The translations under genes were made by a program, and so were the position numbers. The notes under the pieces were generated by a model that worked only from the letters and a program-made list of their open reading frames with translations, was not told the origin of the DNA and made no database searches. A stretch of 43,497 nucleotides of DNA from Acidobacteria bacterium 13_2_20CM_57_17 (GTDB taxonomy: Bacteria > Acidobacteriota > Terriglobia > Acidiferrales > UBA7541), in NCBI GenBank assembly GCA_001914785.1, contig MNDE01000017.1:1-43497 (forward strand), written 5' to 3'. This document shows positions 15,299-24,689 of this stretch, one piece after another (position 1 is the first letter of the stretch; each line of letters starts with the position of its first letter).

Positions 15299-16938
15299 CG
15301 CAGTCCGTCGGCGTCTTCGAGCAAATCCGGCTGATCGCTGGGCTGCGGTGGCGAATTCTGCGGAACAGCCTGCGCAAGAAAAGTAATCGCCTCGATCTGA
15401 TGGGCTTGATTTTCACGGGCGTCTTCAGCGGCATCCTGGTGATTGGATTCTGTTTTGCATTTTACGCGGGCGCCTACGCCTTTGTTTCCCAAGGCCGTGT
15501 GGAGTGGATGGCATTGCTATTCTGGGGCATTTTCATTTTCTGGCAGGTTTTCCCAGTCTTTGTCGCGGGATTCGGAGCGAATTTCGAGTTTCGCATGCTC
15601 CTGCGTTTTCCGCTGAGCCTTCGCGCGTTTTACATCATTGGATTGGCCTATGGGTTCGCCGATTTTTCGGCGCTCGCGTCGGTCATCTGGCTTCTGGCGA
15701 TGACTGCCGGAGCCACGGTCGCCAAACCGGGCGTGCTGCCGGCCATGCTGTTGATCGTTGCTGCGTTTATGCTGCTCAACGTAACGCTGGAGCGACTCAT
15801 TGGTTCCTGGCTGGAACGCCTGCTGGCCCGCCGCCGCACGCGGGAACTCTTCTTCGGCTTGTTTATTCTCTCCATGGTTTCGTTGAATTTTATTTCGCCC
15901 CTAATGCAGCGCTACGGCGCCCCGGCGCGGCCGGTCTTTCTGCGCTTGCTGCCATACTTTGCGTGGTTTCCGCCCTCGCTTGCAGGCCGCGCCTTGGCCG
16001 AAATTGCCCGTCTTCAAGCTGCCGGTTTTCTATTGAATTTCGCGCTCCTTCTCCTGTACGTGGTTCTGTTCAGCGCTTTCTGGTGGCACCGGTTTGCCGC
16101 GCAATACCGTGGGGAAGAGCTCAGCGAAACTGTGGCACCGGCGCTTGCGGCCCCCCGCCCAATCACAGCAAAATACGATGGGCGCGATCATTTAGGTTTG
16201 CTATCCCCCATTGTGGCGGCGATTCTTCGCAAAGAGTTCCGCTATCTCACTCGCAACAGCTTTGCCTCTCTCGCGCTGCTTCTGCCACCGTTCCTGATAC
16301 TGATTTTCAGCTTGAACTCTGCCGCGTGGCATCTAACGGTTGGCGGCAAAGGCATTTCCGCAGATATGTTTTTCCCCGGCATGATGGCCTATCTCATCCT
16401 GATTCTGATGGCGCCGGCCTACAACACCTTTGCCTACGAAGGCCGTGGAATTCAAACCTACTTCACCGCCCCGCTGCGCTTCCGAGATGTTTTACTGGGT
16501 AAGAATCTTATGCTCGTCCTGGTGCTCTCGATGGAAATCTTGGTTTCCCTCGCCATGCTCGCATGGCGCGTCGGTCTGCCTTCACCCCCTATGCTCACAG
16601 CTACGTGCGCCGCGATCATTTTTACGATCGTGGGTCAGCTTAGCGTCGCCAACTGGTCCTCGATCACCTTCCCACGCAAGATGGAATTCGGGCAGATGCG
16701 TGGCCAGCGGCAATCCGGCATGGCTGTGCTGGTTGCGTTTGGCTCGCAGGTATTGATGGGTGGTATTTCGGCGGCGATTCTCTTCACCGGGAATTTGACC
16801 GGGAACCGCTGGCTTCCCGCTGAAGCGTTCGTCATACTTGCAGTTGTGGCGGTGGGTGGCTACTTCGCGTCGCTTGACGCACTGACGCAACTCGCGGAGA
16901 AAAGGAAAGAAACCTTGATCGAAGCGCTGTGCCGGTAA
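15286..16938 (+). CDS. ABC-2 type exporter permease
   Basis: This large, hydrophobic 550-residue protein has roughly twelve membrane segments arranged as two halves (about 40-70, 78-100, 120-170, 180-200, 215-275; then 325-350, 365-385, 405-425, 430-455, 480-505, 515-535). The middle loop (260-310) is hydrophilic. It would form the channel for the ATPase just upstream, which it overlaps by 13 bases. Its length suggests a fused double unit, so one gene could supply both halves. The end is convergent with the polysaccharide locus, 39 bases away. Confidence 0.8.
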   Translation: MADVTQSVGVFEQIRLIAGLRWRILRNSLRKKSNRLDLMGLIFTGVFSGILVIGFCFAFYAGAYAFVSQGRVEWMALLFWGIFIFWQVFPVFVAGFGANFEFRMLLRFPLSLRAFYIIGLAYGFADFSALASVIWLLAMTAGATVAKPGVLPAMLLIVAAFMLLNVTLERLIGSWLERLLARRRTRELFFGLFILSMVSLNFISPLMQRYGAPARPVFLRLLPYFAWFPPSLAGRALAEIARLQAAGFLLNFALLLLYVVLFSAFWWHRFAAQYRGEELSETVAPALAAPRPITAKYDGRDHLGLLSPIVAAILRKEFRYLTRNSFASLALLLPPFLILIFSLNSAAWHLTVGGKGISADMFFPGMMAYLILILMAPAYNTFAYEGRGIQTYFTAPLRFRDVLLGKNLMLVLVLSMEILVSLAMLAWRVGLPSPPMLTATCAAIIFTIVGQLSVANWSSITFPRKMEFGQMRGQRQSGMAVLVAFGSQVLMGGISAAILFTGNLTGNRWLPAEAFVILAVVAVGGYFASLDALTQLAEKRKETLIEALCR

Positions 16939-16977
16939 TGCCATGGATTTTCCATTGTTACTTGCAAAACGCACTGC

Positions 16978-18075
16978 CTATTTCAAACTCCGCATGAATT
17001 CCCCGTAGCGCGCCGCAATCGCGGGCCATGAAAAATACTGCTGCTGTGCCACCCAGCTTTGCTGTGCAAGCGAAGCGCGATAGTGCTCGTCCTCCAAAAC
17101 GCGGAGCAGGACGTCTCCCAGGTCGCCCTTCCTCTGCGGGGAAAAGAGGGCCAGTCCCGCTTCGGTGATCGGCGCCGCCGTTTCCGATCCAGCGGACGCG
17201 ACCACCGGCAGGCCGCAGGCAATCCCAGCGATTGCGCTGCCGCGCCGCGTGGAAATATGTCCGCGCACAAACAGCAGAACGTCGGAAATGGAAAGGCTGC
17301 GCACTACGTCTTCTCCGGGCAAGACGCCCATCACGTGGAGTTCAACACCTCCATCTTGAAACCGCTGCCGCAATTCCGCCTCGGCGCTCTGCGCATTACG
17401 GCCAAAAACAATCAGCCGCAGATTTCCAACACGCGAGGCGGCGAATTGGACGGCATCAACGATTTGGTCAATTTCCCCTCGTCCCGCTTCCCCGCCGGTG
17501 ATGCCAAAGACCGCGACGCTCAGCTTTCCGCGGGTGAAAATACCCTTTCTCGAGTTGGCCTTGCTGGCCGTGGGCAGATTGGCTCCGACGGGAATGAAGC
17601 ATCCTTTGCCAAGCTGGTTCTTGAGCCAGGAAATTTTCTCCATCGGAACCGTGAAAATAGCAGCGTCGCAAACGCGCAGCGCCTTGAGCATGGCGTGCAG
17701 TTGCGCACGACGGCGCAGCCGATCGATCGCCCGTGTTCCACCGTAGGGTTCGACGTCGTGAAACACGACCCCAACGCGGACTTGAGCGGCTTTCAGTATG
17801 CTAAGAAGCCGAGGGAATCGCAGCGGAAAGCCACGCGCTGACCACGCCAGTGCCGTGTATTGAACGAGGACCCACGCTCCGCGCCATCTTTTTGCCCGCC
17901 GTCGAAGTCCTTTCGCTGCGCGCGTCCACCCGTCTTGTGGCCACGTGACTCGCTCGATGATCAATTCGAAGCCTTCCGCCGTCATAGCCTCGCCGAGGTA
18001 GCGGCAATACTCTTCAACCGCGTCGGTGGGCGCGTCAGGCCGTCCGAGGAGCGCGATGACGCGCTGTCCGCTCAT
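16978..18075 (-). CDS. GT-B glycosyltransferase (GT4-like)
   Basis: This 365-residue protein of GT-B type has the C-terminal nucleotide-sugar-binding pattern GSAIAGIACGLPVVASAGSE (residues about 280-300) followed by ITEAGLALFSP, as in GT4 enzymes. The N-terminal half has a dinucleotide-like start (RVIALLGRPDAP). It would add a sugar to a growing glycan on the cytoplasmic side. It is the last gene of the minus-strand polysaccharide locus and is 10 bases after the carbamoyltransferase gene, so it is very likely in the same transcript. Sugar specificity cannot be read from sequence. Confidence 0.8.
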   Translation of the reverse strand: MSGQRVIALLGRPDAPTDAVEEYCRYLGEAMTAEGFELIIERVTWPQDGWTRAAKGLRRRAKRWRGAWVLVQYTALAWSARGFPLRFPRLLSILKAAQVRVGVVFHDVEPYGGTRAIDRLRRRAQLHAMLKALRVCDAAIFTVPMEKISWLKNQLGKGCFIPVGANLPTASKANSRKGIFTRGKLSVAVFGITGGEAGRGEIDQIVDAVQFAASRVGNLRLIVFGRNAQSAEAELRQRFQDGGVELHVMGVLPGEDVVRSLSISDVLLFVRGHISTRRGSAIAGIACGLPVVASAGSETAAPITEAGLALFSPQRKGDLGDVLLRVLEDEHYRASLAQQSWVAQQQYFSWPAIAARYGEFMRSLK

Positions 18076-18085
18076 TGCAAGATGC

Positions 18086-19762
18086 TCATTTTTCGACGAG
18101 AAAGCTTCCGATCACCAGCGCGTCCATGCCGGAACTGAAAAATGTCCGTATTGCATCAGTCGGCGTGTGCACAATGGCTTCGCCACGCAGATTAAAGGAT
18201 GTGTTCATGATGACGGGCACGCCCGTGCGTTTCTCGAATTCATCGATCAGCCTCCAGTAGAGCGGATTGATTTCTTTCTCTACCGTTTGCGGGCGCGCGC
18301 TTCCATCCACATGCGTAACCGACGGAATTATGCTCCGTTTTTCCGGGCGCACCTGCGCCGTCAGAATCATAAACGGTGAATCCGTCGCGCACTCCAAGTA
18401 TTTGTCGGCTGCTTCCTTCTTGATCGATGGCGCAAACGGCCGCCACCACTCACGGAATTTCACAGCATTGTTGACCTTGGCGTTCATTTCCGGATCGCGG
18501 GGATCGGCAAGAATCGAACGGCTTCCAAGTGCGCGCGGACCAAATTCCATGCGCCCCTGAAACCAGCCGAGGATTTTCCCTTGCGCAAGCAGTTCAGCCG
18601 CCGTGGACGCGGGATCCGACAGTTTCGTGTAATGCACTTTATAGGTGCGCAGCGCGCGCGCGATCGCCTCGTCATCAAAACATGGCCCCCAATATGCGTG
18701 GCGCATCGCCTTGTTCGGCAATTTCCCGTTCCCGTCAAGATAGGGCGCAAGCGCCGCGCCAAGCGCTACGCCATCATCCGAGGCCGCGGGCTGCACAAAC
18801 AATTTATCCACAAGACCAGATGTCACAATTTTTCCATTGGCTTTCGAATTCAGCGCCACGCCTCCGGCAAGACAAACATTCCGGCACCCCGTTTTCTCGA
18901 TGGCCATCCGCACCACGTTCATCATCGCTGTTTCGCAAGCGTCCTGCACGGCGTAAGCGATATCCTTGTGACGTCCGTCGATGTCGCTCTCTGGAATACG
19001 CGGCGGGCCAAGAAGTGCTGCCATGCCGGCAATCGGCGTCGCGCCGTTGGTGATCAGTTGTCTCGTGTGGATACGATACGGCAACGCCCTCACATCGATG
19101 AAGGCGGACAAATCCACGCCGGGCTTCCCGTAGGGCGCAAGTCCCATCACTTTCCATTCGTCGCTGTTGCGCTGAAAGCCGAGAAACTCGGTAAATTCGC
19201 TATAGAAATGTCCAACAGAATTGGGAAAGGGAATCATGAGCACGGGGTCGAGCCTGCCGTTGTGGCCGTGCCAGATGGTCGTCGCTTCCCACGCGCCGCG
19301 GCCATCCATCACCACGATGGCGGCATCTTCAAATCCCGAGTACGCATAAGCGCTGATGGCATGCGCGAGGTGATGATCAACAAACCGCATTTTCGCTTTT
19401 GTCGGCCCGAATTGTTGCGCGAATTTCTTCGCTCCGCTTTCCTGGTGCCACATACTCAAGAAGTGCAGCGTCGAATTCAGGCCATTCAGGTAGGTCAGCG
19501 GCATTTTCCCTGTGGCGTAACACTTCAGATCATGCCGGAAGACCGGCCCCGCCGTCTGCCACCCAAAACACACTTCGTCCAACTGCTCCGGTCGCGCGTT
19601 TGCGAAATCGAGACACGCTCGAATGGCATTTTTGGGGAAGCCGGGATCGTGCTTCAACCGGCTGATGCGCTCTTCCGCCACAGCGAACAAGAGCTCGCCG
19701 TCGCGTGCGATACACGCCGACGAATCATGCATCTGCGAATAATTAATCCCTACCGTGAGCAA
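18086..19762 (-). CDS. NodU/CmcH-family carbamoyltransferase
   Basis: This 558-residue protein is of normal length for the family. The N-terminal domain has HDSSACIARDG (His12) and the metal-binding DHHLAHA (129-135). GGVALNSKANGKI marks the Kae1-like core. The C-terminal YrdC-like half has GRMEFGPRALGSRSILADPR. Enzymes of this family use carbamoyl phosphate and ATP to place an O-carbamoyl group on sugars or antibiotics (NodU, TobZ). In this locus it should carbamoylate a glycan residue. The start overlaps the end of the upstream methyltransferase by 20 bases. Confidence 0.9.
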   Translation of the reverse strand: MLTVGINYSQMHDSSACIARDGELLFAVAEERISRLKHDPGFPKNAIRACLDFANARPEQLDEVCFGWQTAGPVFRHDLKCYATGKMPLTYLNGLNSTLHFLSMWHQESGAKKFAQQFGPTKAKMRFVDHHLAHAISAYAYSGFEDAAIVVMDGRGAWEATTIWHGHNGRLDPVLMIPFPNSVGHFYSEFTEFLGFQRNSDEWKVMGLAPYGKPGVDLSAFIDVRALPYRIHTRQLITNGATPIAGMAALLGPPRIPESDIDGRHKDIAYAVQDACETAMMNVVRMAIEKTGCRNVCLAGGVALNSKANGKIVTSGLVDKLFVQPAASDDGVALGAALAPYLDGNGKLPNKAMRHAYWGPCFDDEAIARALRTYKVHYTKLSDPASTAAELLAQGKILGWFQGRMEFGPRALGSRSILADPRDPEMNAKVNNAVKFREWWRPFAPSIKKEAADKYLECATDSPFMILTAQVRPEKRSIIPSVTHVDGSARPQTVEKEINPLYWRLIDEFEKRTGVPVIMNTSFNLRGEAIVHTPTDAIRTFFSSGMDALVIGSFLVEK

Positions 19763-20420
19763 GGGTCGTGTTCCTCCTGCGGATGAACACCAATGAATCT
19801 ACCTCGTCGAGAATTTCCCATGGCGAAGAGTCATTTCGAAAGGCGCGATCCACAAAGCGAACCGGCCCATAGTCCGGAGAAGTCCATCCGCCCGGAAAGA
19901 TCCTCGCATCATGGAATGCGGCTAGCCCATCTTTCATCAAGAGCCGATGCCAATCCTGCCAATCTTGCTCGACAGCTTGTTCTCTGTGATCGCCGTCGAT
20001 TAATAGAAAGTCGATTGGTTTTTCCCATTTCACTACCGCTTCATGGCTGAACTGCTCGATCCAAACAATTGTGGGCCCCGATTTCGCGCAAACCGTCCGT
20101 CTGGCGACACGGCGCAAAAAATTCAGTGCGCGCACTCTTGAAAGATGAAATGGATCCACAAGATAGAGCGTGCCTTCCGGACTCATCGTGGTCCGTAGCG
20201 CCACGGCGGAGGCGCCTTCGGCAACTCCGATTTCAACCAACCTCCTGCGCCCCCGTGCATGCTTTTCGAGCGCCTGATGCTCTGCAGCGGTATGCTGAGC
20301 GATCGGTGGCCGCAAACCTGCCCATGCGAAGAAAGGGTGCTTCATCGCCCGAGATGTCCAAATCTCAGGTTTCTGGAGTTCTGGGTGAATCTCGGCGAAT
20401 CGAATCCTCGGCGTAGTCAC
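19743..20420 (-). CDS. class I SAM-dependent methyltransferase
   Basis: This 225-residue protein has the SAM-binding loop RRLVEIGVAEGASAVALR (about 59-76) and a downstream acid loop FLLIDGDHREQAVEQDWQDW. It resembles the Methyltransf_24 group, often found in glycan clusters. It ends 20 bases inside the carbamoyltransferase gene, and a gap of 38 bases separates it from the upstream glycosyltransferase. It probably O-methylates a sugar. The target is not evident. Confidence 0.75.
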   Translation of the reverse strand: MTTPRIRFAEIHPELQKPEIWTSRAMKHPFFAWAGLRPPIAQHTAAEHQALEKHARGRRRLVEIGVAEGASAVALRTTMSPEGTLYLVDPFHLSRVRALNFLRRVARRTVCAKSGPTIVWIEQFSHEAVVKWEKPIDFLLIDGDHREQAVEQDWQDWHRLLMKDGLAAFHDARIFPGGWTSPDYGPVRFVDRAFRNDSSPWEILDEVDSLVFIRRRNTTLAHGRD

Positions 20421-20458
20421 TTCGTTTCTGGCGCGTCCTTGGACGTTAGAAGTATTGA

Positions 20459-21673
20459 TTACCCGTGCGGCGTGGGGTTCGCCGCAACGGGCACGTTTCG
20501 CTCAATCGTTTCACTCCCGACTCCGCCCGTGAAGGTTTCAGGTGTCCTCCCCATCGCCCGGCAGAAAACCATCTCTGACCGGCGGGCGGTTTCTTTCCAG
20601 GTGTAGCGTTTCATTTTCTCCTGGGCCGCGTTGCCTAAACGCAGCCGCAGTTCCGGATCGCGGCAAAGCCTGACAATCGCTGCCGAAAGTGACTCCGCGT
20701 CTCCGGGAATCACGAAGATCCCATCGTGCGAATCCTCAACCAAGTCGGTCATACCGCTCGATTCTGTGGTCACCACAGGCATTCCGCTAGCCATGGCTTC
20801 CAGCAAGACCAGCGGCATTCCCTCCATAAGCGAAGGCAACACGAAGATTTCGTGCTCCGCATATAAACTCGACATCTCCGCGCGCGCCACGAGCGGCCAC
20901 ACTTCCAGCGCAGCCTGAGATGCCGACGCAAAGCACTGGCGGACCTTTTCTTCGGGCTCCTGGCAGCCTGCAATCGTCAGCCGGGCCTCGGGAATGACTC
21001 GTAGAACTTTCTCGAAAGCCTCTACCAGGTAATAAATCCCTTTGTGATCGATCCACGTTCCAACGAAGAGAAGTTTGGTCGCGGTTCCACCGGAGAAAGG
21101 CCTCACGTGGAAGAACTCCGGTCCAACGCCATTCGGCACGAGCCACACTCGGTCTGGAGGCAGGTTGTAACGCAGTTGAAGAAAAAGCAGTGCTTCCCGG
21201 TTGGTCACGATGCATTGATCCGCAGTCTTGAAGGACCAGCGGTAGGTCCGCATATGGTAAAGATACTGCCAGACGCGATTCTTCCACCGGAAATAATCCG
21301 CGCGCTCTTTTCTCGCTTCTCTTCCCATAGCGTAATTTCGGCGCTCCTCGAGACCATGCATGGTCATCACGTAGGGAGGCCCTGCCTGCGAACCATGTCG
21401 TCGTCTTTGCGCGCCGTACCAGAAGCCGAAAGGGGCATGAATATTGATGACGTCGAATTCCTTGCCGTTCTCTCCAACGTATTGCGCGATTCTTTTTGCG
21501 AATTCGATAGTCCGAAATCGATTGGGCCATTTTTGCCTCGGCAGCAAGTCTTCAAAGAACATGGGCTTCATGCTGTGCCCCAGTTCGCCAAGTTCCTTTG
21601 TCAAATTGTAGACAATGCCCGCAACTCCGGCCTCCGCCTTCCCCGCCACTCCCGATATCATCAGAATCCGCAT
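20459..21673 (-). CDS. GT4-family glycosyltransferase
   Basis: This 404-residue protein has a full GT-B layout. The N-terminus MRILMISGVAGKAEAGVAGI carries the glycine-rich acceptor loop. The middle KLLFVGTWIDHKGIYYLVEA and the C-terminal LPSLMEGMPLVLLEAMASGM with the E-x7-E pattern (EG...LLEA) bind the nucleotide sugar. It is cytoplasmic and acts in assembly of the glycan. Eighty-one bases of non-coding DNA separate it from the TylF-like gene upstream. Confidence 0.9.
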   Translation of the reverse strand: MRILMISGVAGKAEAGVAGIVYNLTKELGELGHSMKPMFFEDLLPRQKWPNRFRTIEFAKRIAQYVGENGKEFDVINIHAPFGFWYGAQRRRHGSQAGPPYVMTMHGLEERRNYAMGREARKERADYFRWKNRVWQYLYHMRTYRWSFKTADQCIVTNREALLFLQLRYNLPPDRVWLVPNGVGPEFFHVRPFSGGTATKLLFVGTWIDHKGIYYLVEAFEKVLRVIPEARLTIAGCQEPEEKVRQCFASASQAALEVWPLVARAEMSSLYAEHEIFVLPSLMEGMPLVLLEAMASGMPVVTTESSGMTDLVEDSHDGIFVIPGDAESLSAAIVRLCRDPELRLRLGNAAQEKMKRYTWKETARRSEMVFCRAMGRTPETFTGGVGSETIERNVPVAANPTPHG

Positions 21674-21754
21674 CTACGCACGGCCTCGCTTTGCAGTCTC
21701 CCAACCCCTGCCGAACAGAACCTTCTCAGGCCCTCCCCCGGAGCAGAGCCAAAG

Positions 21755-22516
21755 TCACAGCTTCAAAGCTATCCGCCCAGTGTAATCAATTCGGTTTAGA
21801 AGAATCGGGATGCGATTCTGGGCGAAATATTCATCGCAGGCTTCCCGGGCTCCCCGCCAGTGCCCGTAGTCGTCGATGATGATTACGCCGGCCTTGGATA
21901 GACGCGGGAAGAGATGAACTAGCTCGTGTTTGGTCGAATCATACCAGTCGGTATCCAGCCGCAGCAGAGCAATAGGGTCTGGTGCAGAAGCAGGTACGGT
22001 TTCTTCCACTCTTCCTCGAACGAAATGTATTTTTTCTCTCGCGTAGCCCGTCCCGTAGAGAACTTCCTTTACTTGTTCAAGCGGCGCGTCCTCGCACCTG
22101 TCCCCAGGAATGTCGCGCAGAACTTGAGAGGCTTTCTTACCTGCGCAATTGAGGTCTTTCACTGTGGGCACCGTCATGCCTTCAAAGGTATCGAACAGAT
22201 ACAATTCGCGGCTCACGTCTTGCAACTGGAGGAGCGTTCTGGCAACTGTGGCCATGCTTCCCCCTTTCCAGACGCCGCACTCGACCATGGCTCCTGGGAT
22301 GCCATTTGCGCTCAGGTATCGCACGGCCTGAATCAGTGCATAGATTCTATCCGGGCTAGTCATCGTCCATGGACGGACTTGCCGTAGGATCTCGAGTTCA
22401 TCCTTGCGAAAGTCAGGGGGGATAACCTGGTACCGAGGAGGGAAATGGATTATGTCGAGGCCGAATAGCCTGAAGGTTTTATGGATCGCCGCCTTGATCA
22501 TGACCCCGCGTGCCAA
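21755..22516 (-). CDS. TylF/MycF-family O-methyltransferase
   Basis: This 253-residue protein belongs to the macrocin-O-methyltransferase family: VECGVWKGGSMATVARTL (SAM loop, about 80-97), LYLFDTFEGM, ALLRLDTDWYDSTKHELVHL (metal and sugar binding) and IIIDDYGHWRGAREACDEYF. TylF and MycF methylate deoxysugars with Mg2+. Here the likely substrate is a sugar of the surface polysaccharide. The start overlaps the end of the GT2 gene upstream by 19 bases, so it belongs to the same operon. Confidence 0.9.
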   Translation of the reverse strand: MARGVMIKAAIHKTFRLFGLDIIHFPPRYQVIPPDFRKDELEILRQVRPWTMTSPDRIYALIQAVRYLSANGIPGAMVECGVWKGGSMATVARTLLQLQDVSRELYLFDTFEGMTVPTVKDLNCAGKKASQVLRDIPGDRCEDAPLEQVKEVLYGTGYAREKIHFVRGRVEETVPASAPDPIALLRLDTDWYDSTKHELVHLFPRLSKAGVIIIDDYGHWRGAREACDEYFAQNRIPILLNRIDYTGRIALKL

Positions 22517-23616
22517 TCCTTTTGGATGTGCTCCATCTCGGGAACCGGAAGCCAGCGTGCCCGCGCGTGCTTGTAAAAGCCGCTTTGCGCGAGTGTCCGC
22601 TGAAGACTATAAAAGCGCTTCGGCGTTACGAACAAGGCCCCGAATAGGATCAGCATTTTGAAAGCGCGATGAGAAAACGGTGCCTCCGGATGCAATATGT
22701 CATAAATCGTCCATTCGGTCTTTACCGTTTCCCATGGCCACCCGCCATCAAGCACCAGTCGAAGCTGGTCAGCGCTGGCTTGGGTATACTCAACAACCGT
22801 GCGGCAAACTTCCGGTTCAACGCCAATGATCTCGAGCTGTCGGGAAAGACTCTTTGCGAGTATCGCAAGTGATTTCTGCTTGTGGCGTAGTTTTTGCGCG
22901 TCATGCCCGGCGAGCTGAAAACTGTTTCCTTCATGAAGCCGGTAGTAGGTGAGCGCTTCCGGCAGGATCTGCGCGCCCATGAACACAGCCGCGAGTGTGA
23001 ACAAGTATTCGTCGGCTTGAATTTCTATTGTCTCCGGAACAGGTCCGATCCAAGTGAGAATTGCGGCGCGTATCGCCATCCGGCTCGTTCCCAGAAAAGC
23101 GCCGCGCCGGCGAAACAGAAGCGCGCCGTCAATCGTATTAGCCTGAAAATGAAATCCTTCGCGAAGAACCTCGGCTCGCTCACGACCGTCGCGCTGAACG
23201 TTGACAATGCCGTGGCCCACAATTCCAACGGACGCATCAGCATTCATCGCTTGCGCTACCCGCGTCAGCTTTTGAGGCGCCCACCAATCATCCCCGTCCA
23301 GGAACGCAACGATCTCTCCCCGGCATTCCGGAATGCCCGCATTAAACGCTGAAGCCTGCCCGCCGTTCTCCTTGCGCAGCAATCGCACGCGCGGCTCGAA
23401 TTTCTTCACAATCTCCGGTGTGCGATCCGTCGAACCGTCATCGACGACGATGATCTCACGCTCCGCTGCTGGAAAATCCTGCTCCAGTGCGCTCACGATC
23501 GCCTGCTCGATGAAGCGTTCGTGGTTGTACGTGTCAATCAGTACGCTGACAAAGCTCCTTGGCAAATTCGCGCTCCCCAAAATCCTCAATCCCGTATGCA
23601 GCAAGGATAATTTCAA
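22498..23616 (-). CDS. GT2-family glycosyltransferase
   Basis: This 372-residue protein has a GT-A domain at the N-terminus: VSVLIDTYNHERFIEQAIVS, IIVVDDGSTDRTPEI and the metal site AFLDGDDWW. The last 150 residues are of unknown role and have no membrane segment. It is adjacent to a second GT2 (its start overlaps that gene's end by 4 bases), and the two share the order of motifs, so they may be duplicates. The likely role is addition of one sugar in repeat-unit or chain synthesis. Confidence 0.9.
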   Translation of the reverse strand: MKLSLLHTGLRILGSANLPRSFVSVLIDTYNHERFIEQAIVSALEQDFPAAEREIIVVDDGSTDRTPEIVKKFEPRVRLLRKENGGQASAFNAGIPECRGEIVAFLDGDDWWAPQKLTRVAQAMNADASVGIVGHGIVNVQRDGRERAEVLREGFHFQANTIDGALLFRRRGAFLGTSRMAIRAAILTWIGPVPETIEIQADEYLFTLAAVFMGAQILPEALTYYRLHEGNSFQLAGHDAQKLRHKQKSLAILAKSLSRQLEIIGVEPEVCRTVVEYTQASADQLRLVLDGGWPWETVKTEWTIYDILHPEAPFSHRAFKMLILFGALFVTPKRFYSLQRTLAQSGFYKHARARWLPVPEMEHIQKDWHAGS

Positions 23617-24674
23617 CTCTTGGCAGCCAGTGTTCTTGCCTTTTCCGCCGCCCCGCTCTTCTTTGCGGAAGAATGGAACAGCCGCTTGCGCTTCATCCGA
23701 ACGTCATCCAGCACATACAGATGATGATAGCCCAGGAACAGCGCCGCGAGTGCACGCAGATAACTGTAAGCCCGGTGCCGCGGCGTCATGATCTCGCCGT
23801 ACGTCCGGGGAAAATCAAGCAAATGGCGAAAATATTTCCATCGGTCCGGCGCCCTCAGCACAAACCCATCGCTCTCCTGAGCTTTTACCCACTGCTTCAA
23901 GTAAGCGCGAATACTCCTGGAGCTGATATCCTGACCGTATTCTTGCAGCCAATTCTGGAGCTCCCTGAGCAGCGCCTCGCGCGTGGCCATCCTGCCTTCG
24001 ATTTGGCTGCGCGAAGGTCTTTCGACGTTCACCTTAAACAGGTTTGCGCTATGCAACCGATACTTCCCCAAAAATATCGGCAAGGCCGCAACCGGCGCAA
24101 CGAATATCACCAGCGCCGTGAGATAGGCATCGGCCTGAAATCGCAACGACTCGGGCACCGGCAATAGTTTCTGAAGCGCTTCGCGCCGGAACGCCAGGCA
24201 CGACGTGCCCATCATGGGGTATCGCAGAAGCGCGCGCCGGCTTTCCGTTACGTGCCCCGAAACAGGTATGAAATACGTGTCTTCAGAAAGGTGTGCCCTG
24301 CCATCCCACAAATACAGGCGGTGGTAGACCATCCCCGCGGCAGGATGGTGTTCGAACTCTTCGTAGACTTGCCCCAGTTTCGCCGGAAGCCAGACATCGT
24401 CCGCATCCAGCAGCGCGATCACTTCACCTCGAGCATGCTCGAAACCGAAATTGAAGGCCGAAGCCTGCCCGCCGTTCTTCTTTCGCAAATAGCGGATCTT
24501 TTCCCCGAACTTCCGCAAACGCTCTTCCGTATCATCGGTCGACCCGTCGTCCACGACCAGAATTTCCCGTTCCTCAGGCGGAAAATCCTGCGCCAGCACG
24601 CTCGAAACAGCGTCTTCGACGAATTTACCGTGGTTGTAGGTATCGATCAGGACGGTGAAAAAAGGGGCTTTCAT
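23613..24674 (-). CDS. GT2-family glycosyltransferase
   Basis: This 353-residue GT-A enzyme has FTVLIDTYNHGKFVEDAVSS, ILVVDDGSTDDT and the DxD site ALLDADDVW. It is similar to its downstream neighbour at 22498, which it overlaps by 4 bases, suggesting duplication followed by divergence. It lies 15 bases after the epimerase gene and is therefore co-transcribed with it. Confidence 0.9.
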   Translation of the reverse strand: MKAPFFTVLIDTYNHGKFVEDAVSSVLAQDFPPEEREILVVDDGSTDDTEERLRKFGEKIRYLRKKNGGQASAFNFGFEHARGEVIALLDADDVWLPAKLGQVYEEFEHHPAAGMVYHRLYLWDGRAHLSEDTYFIPVSGHVTESRRALLRYPMMGTSCLAFRREALQKLLPVPESLRFQADAYLTALVIFVAPVAALPIFLGKYRLHSANLFKVNVERPSRSQIEGRMATREALLRELQNWLQEYGQDISSRSIRAYLKQWVKAQESDGFVLRAPDRWKYFRHLLDFPRTYGEIMTPRHRAYSYLRALAALFLGYHHLYVLDDVRMKRKRLFHSSAKKSGAAEKARTLAAKS

Positions 24675-24689
24675 TCGTGCCTTCTTGGT

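Noticed and set aside
15504-16502. A 332-residue plus-strand frame inside the ABC permease
   Set aside because: It is the permease sequence in another frame; no membrane pattern or motif supports it.
18581-19786. A 401-residue plus-strand frame
   Set aside because: It is antisense to the carbamoyltransferase gene, whose motifs and length are normal.
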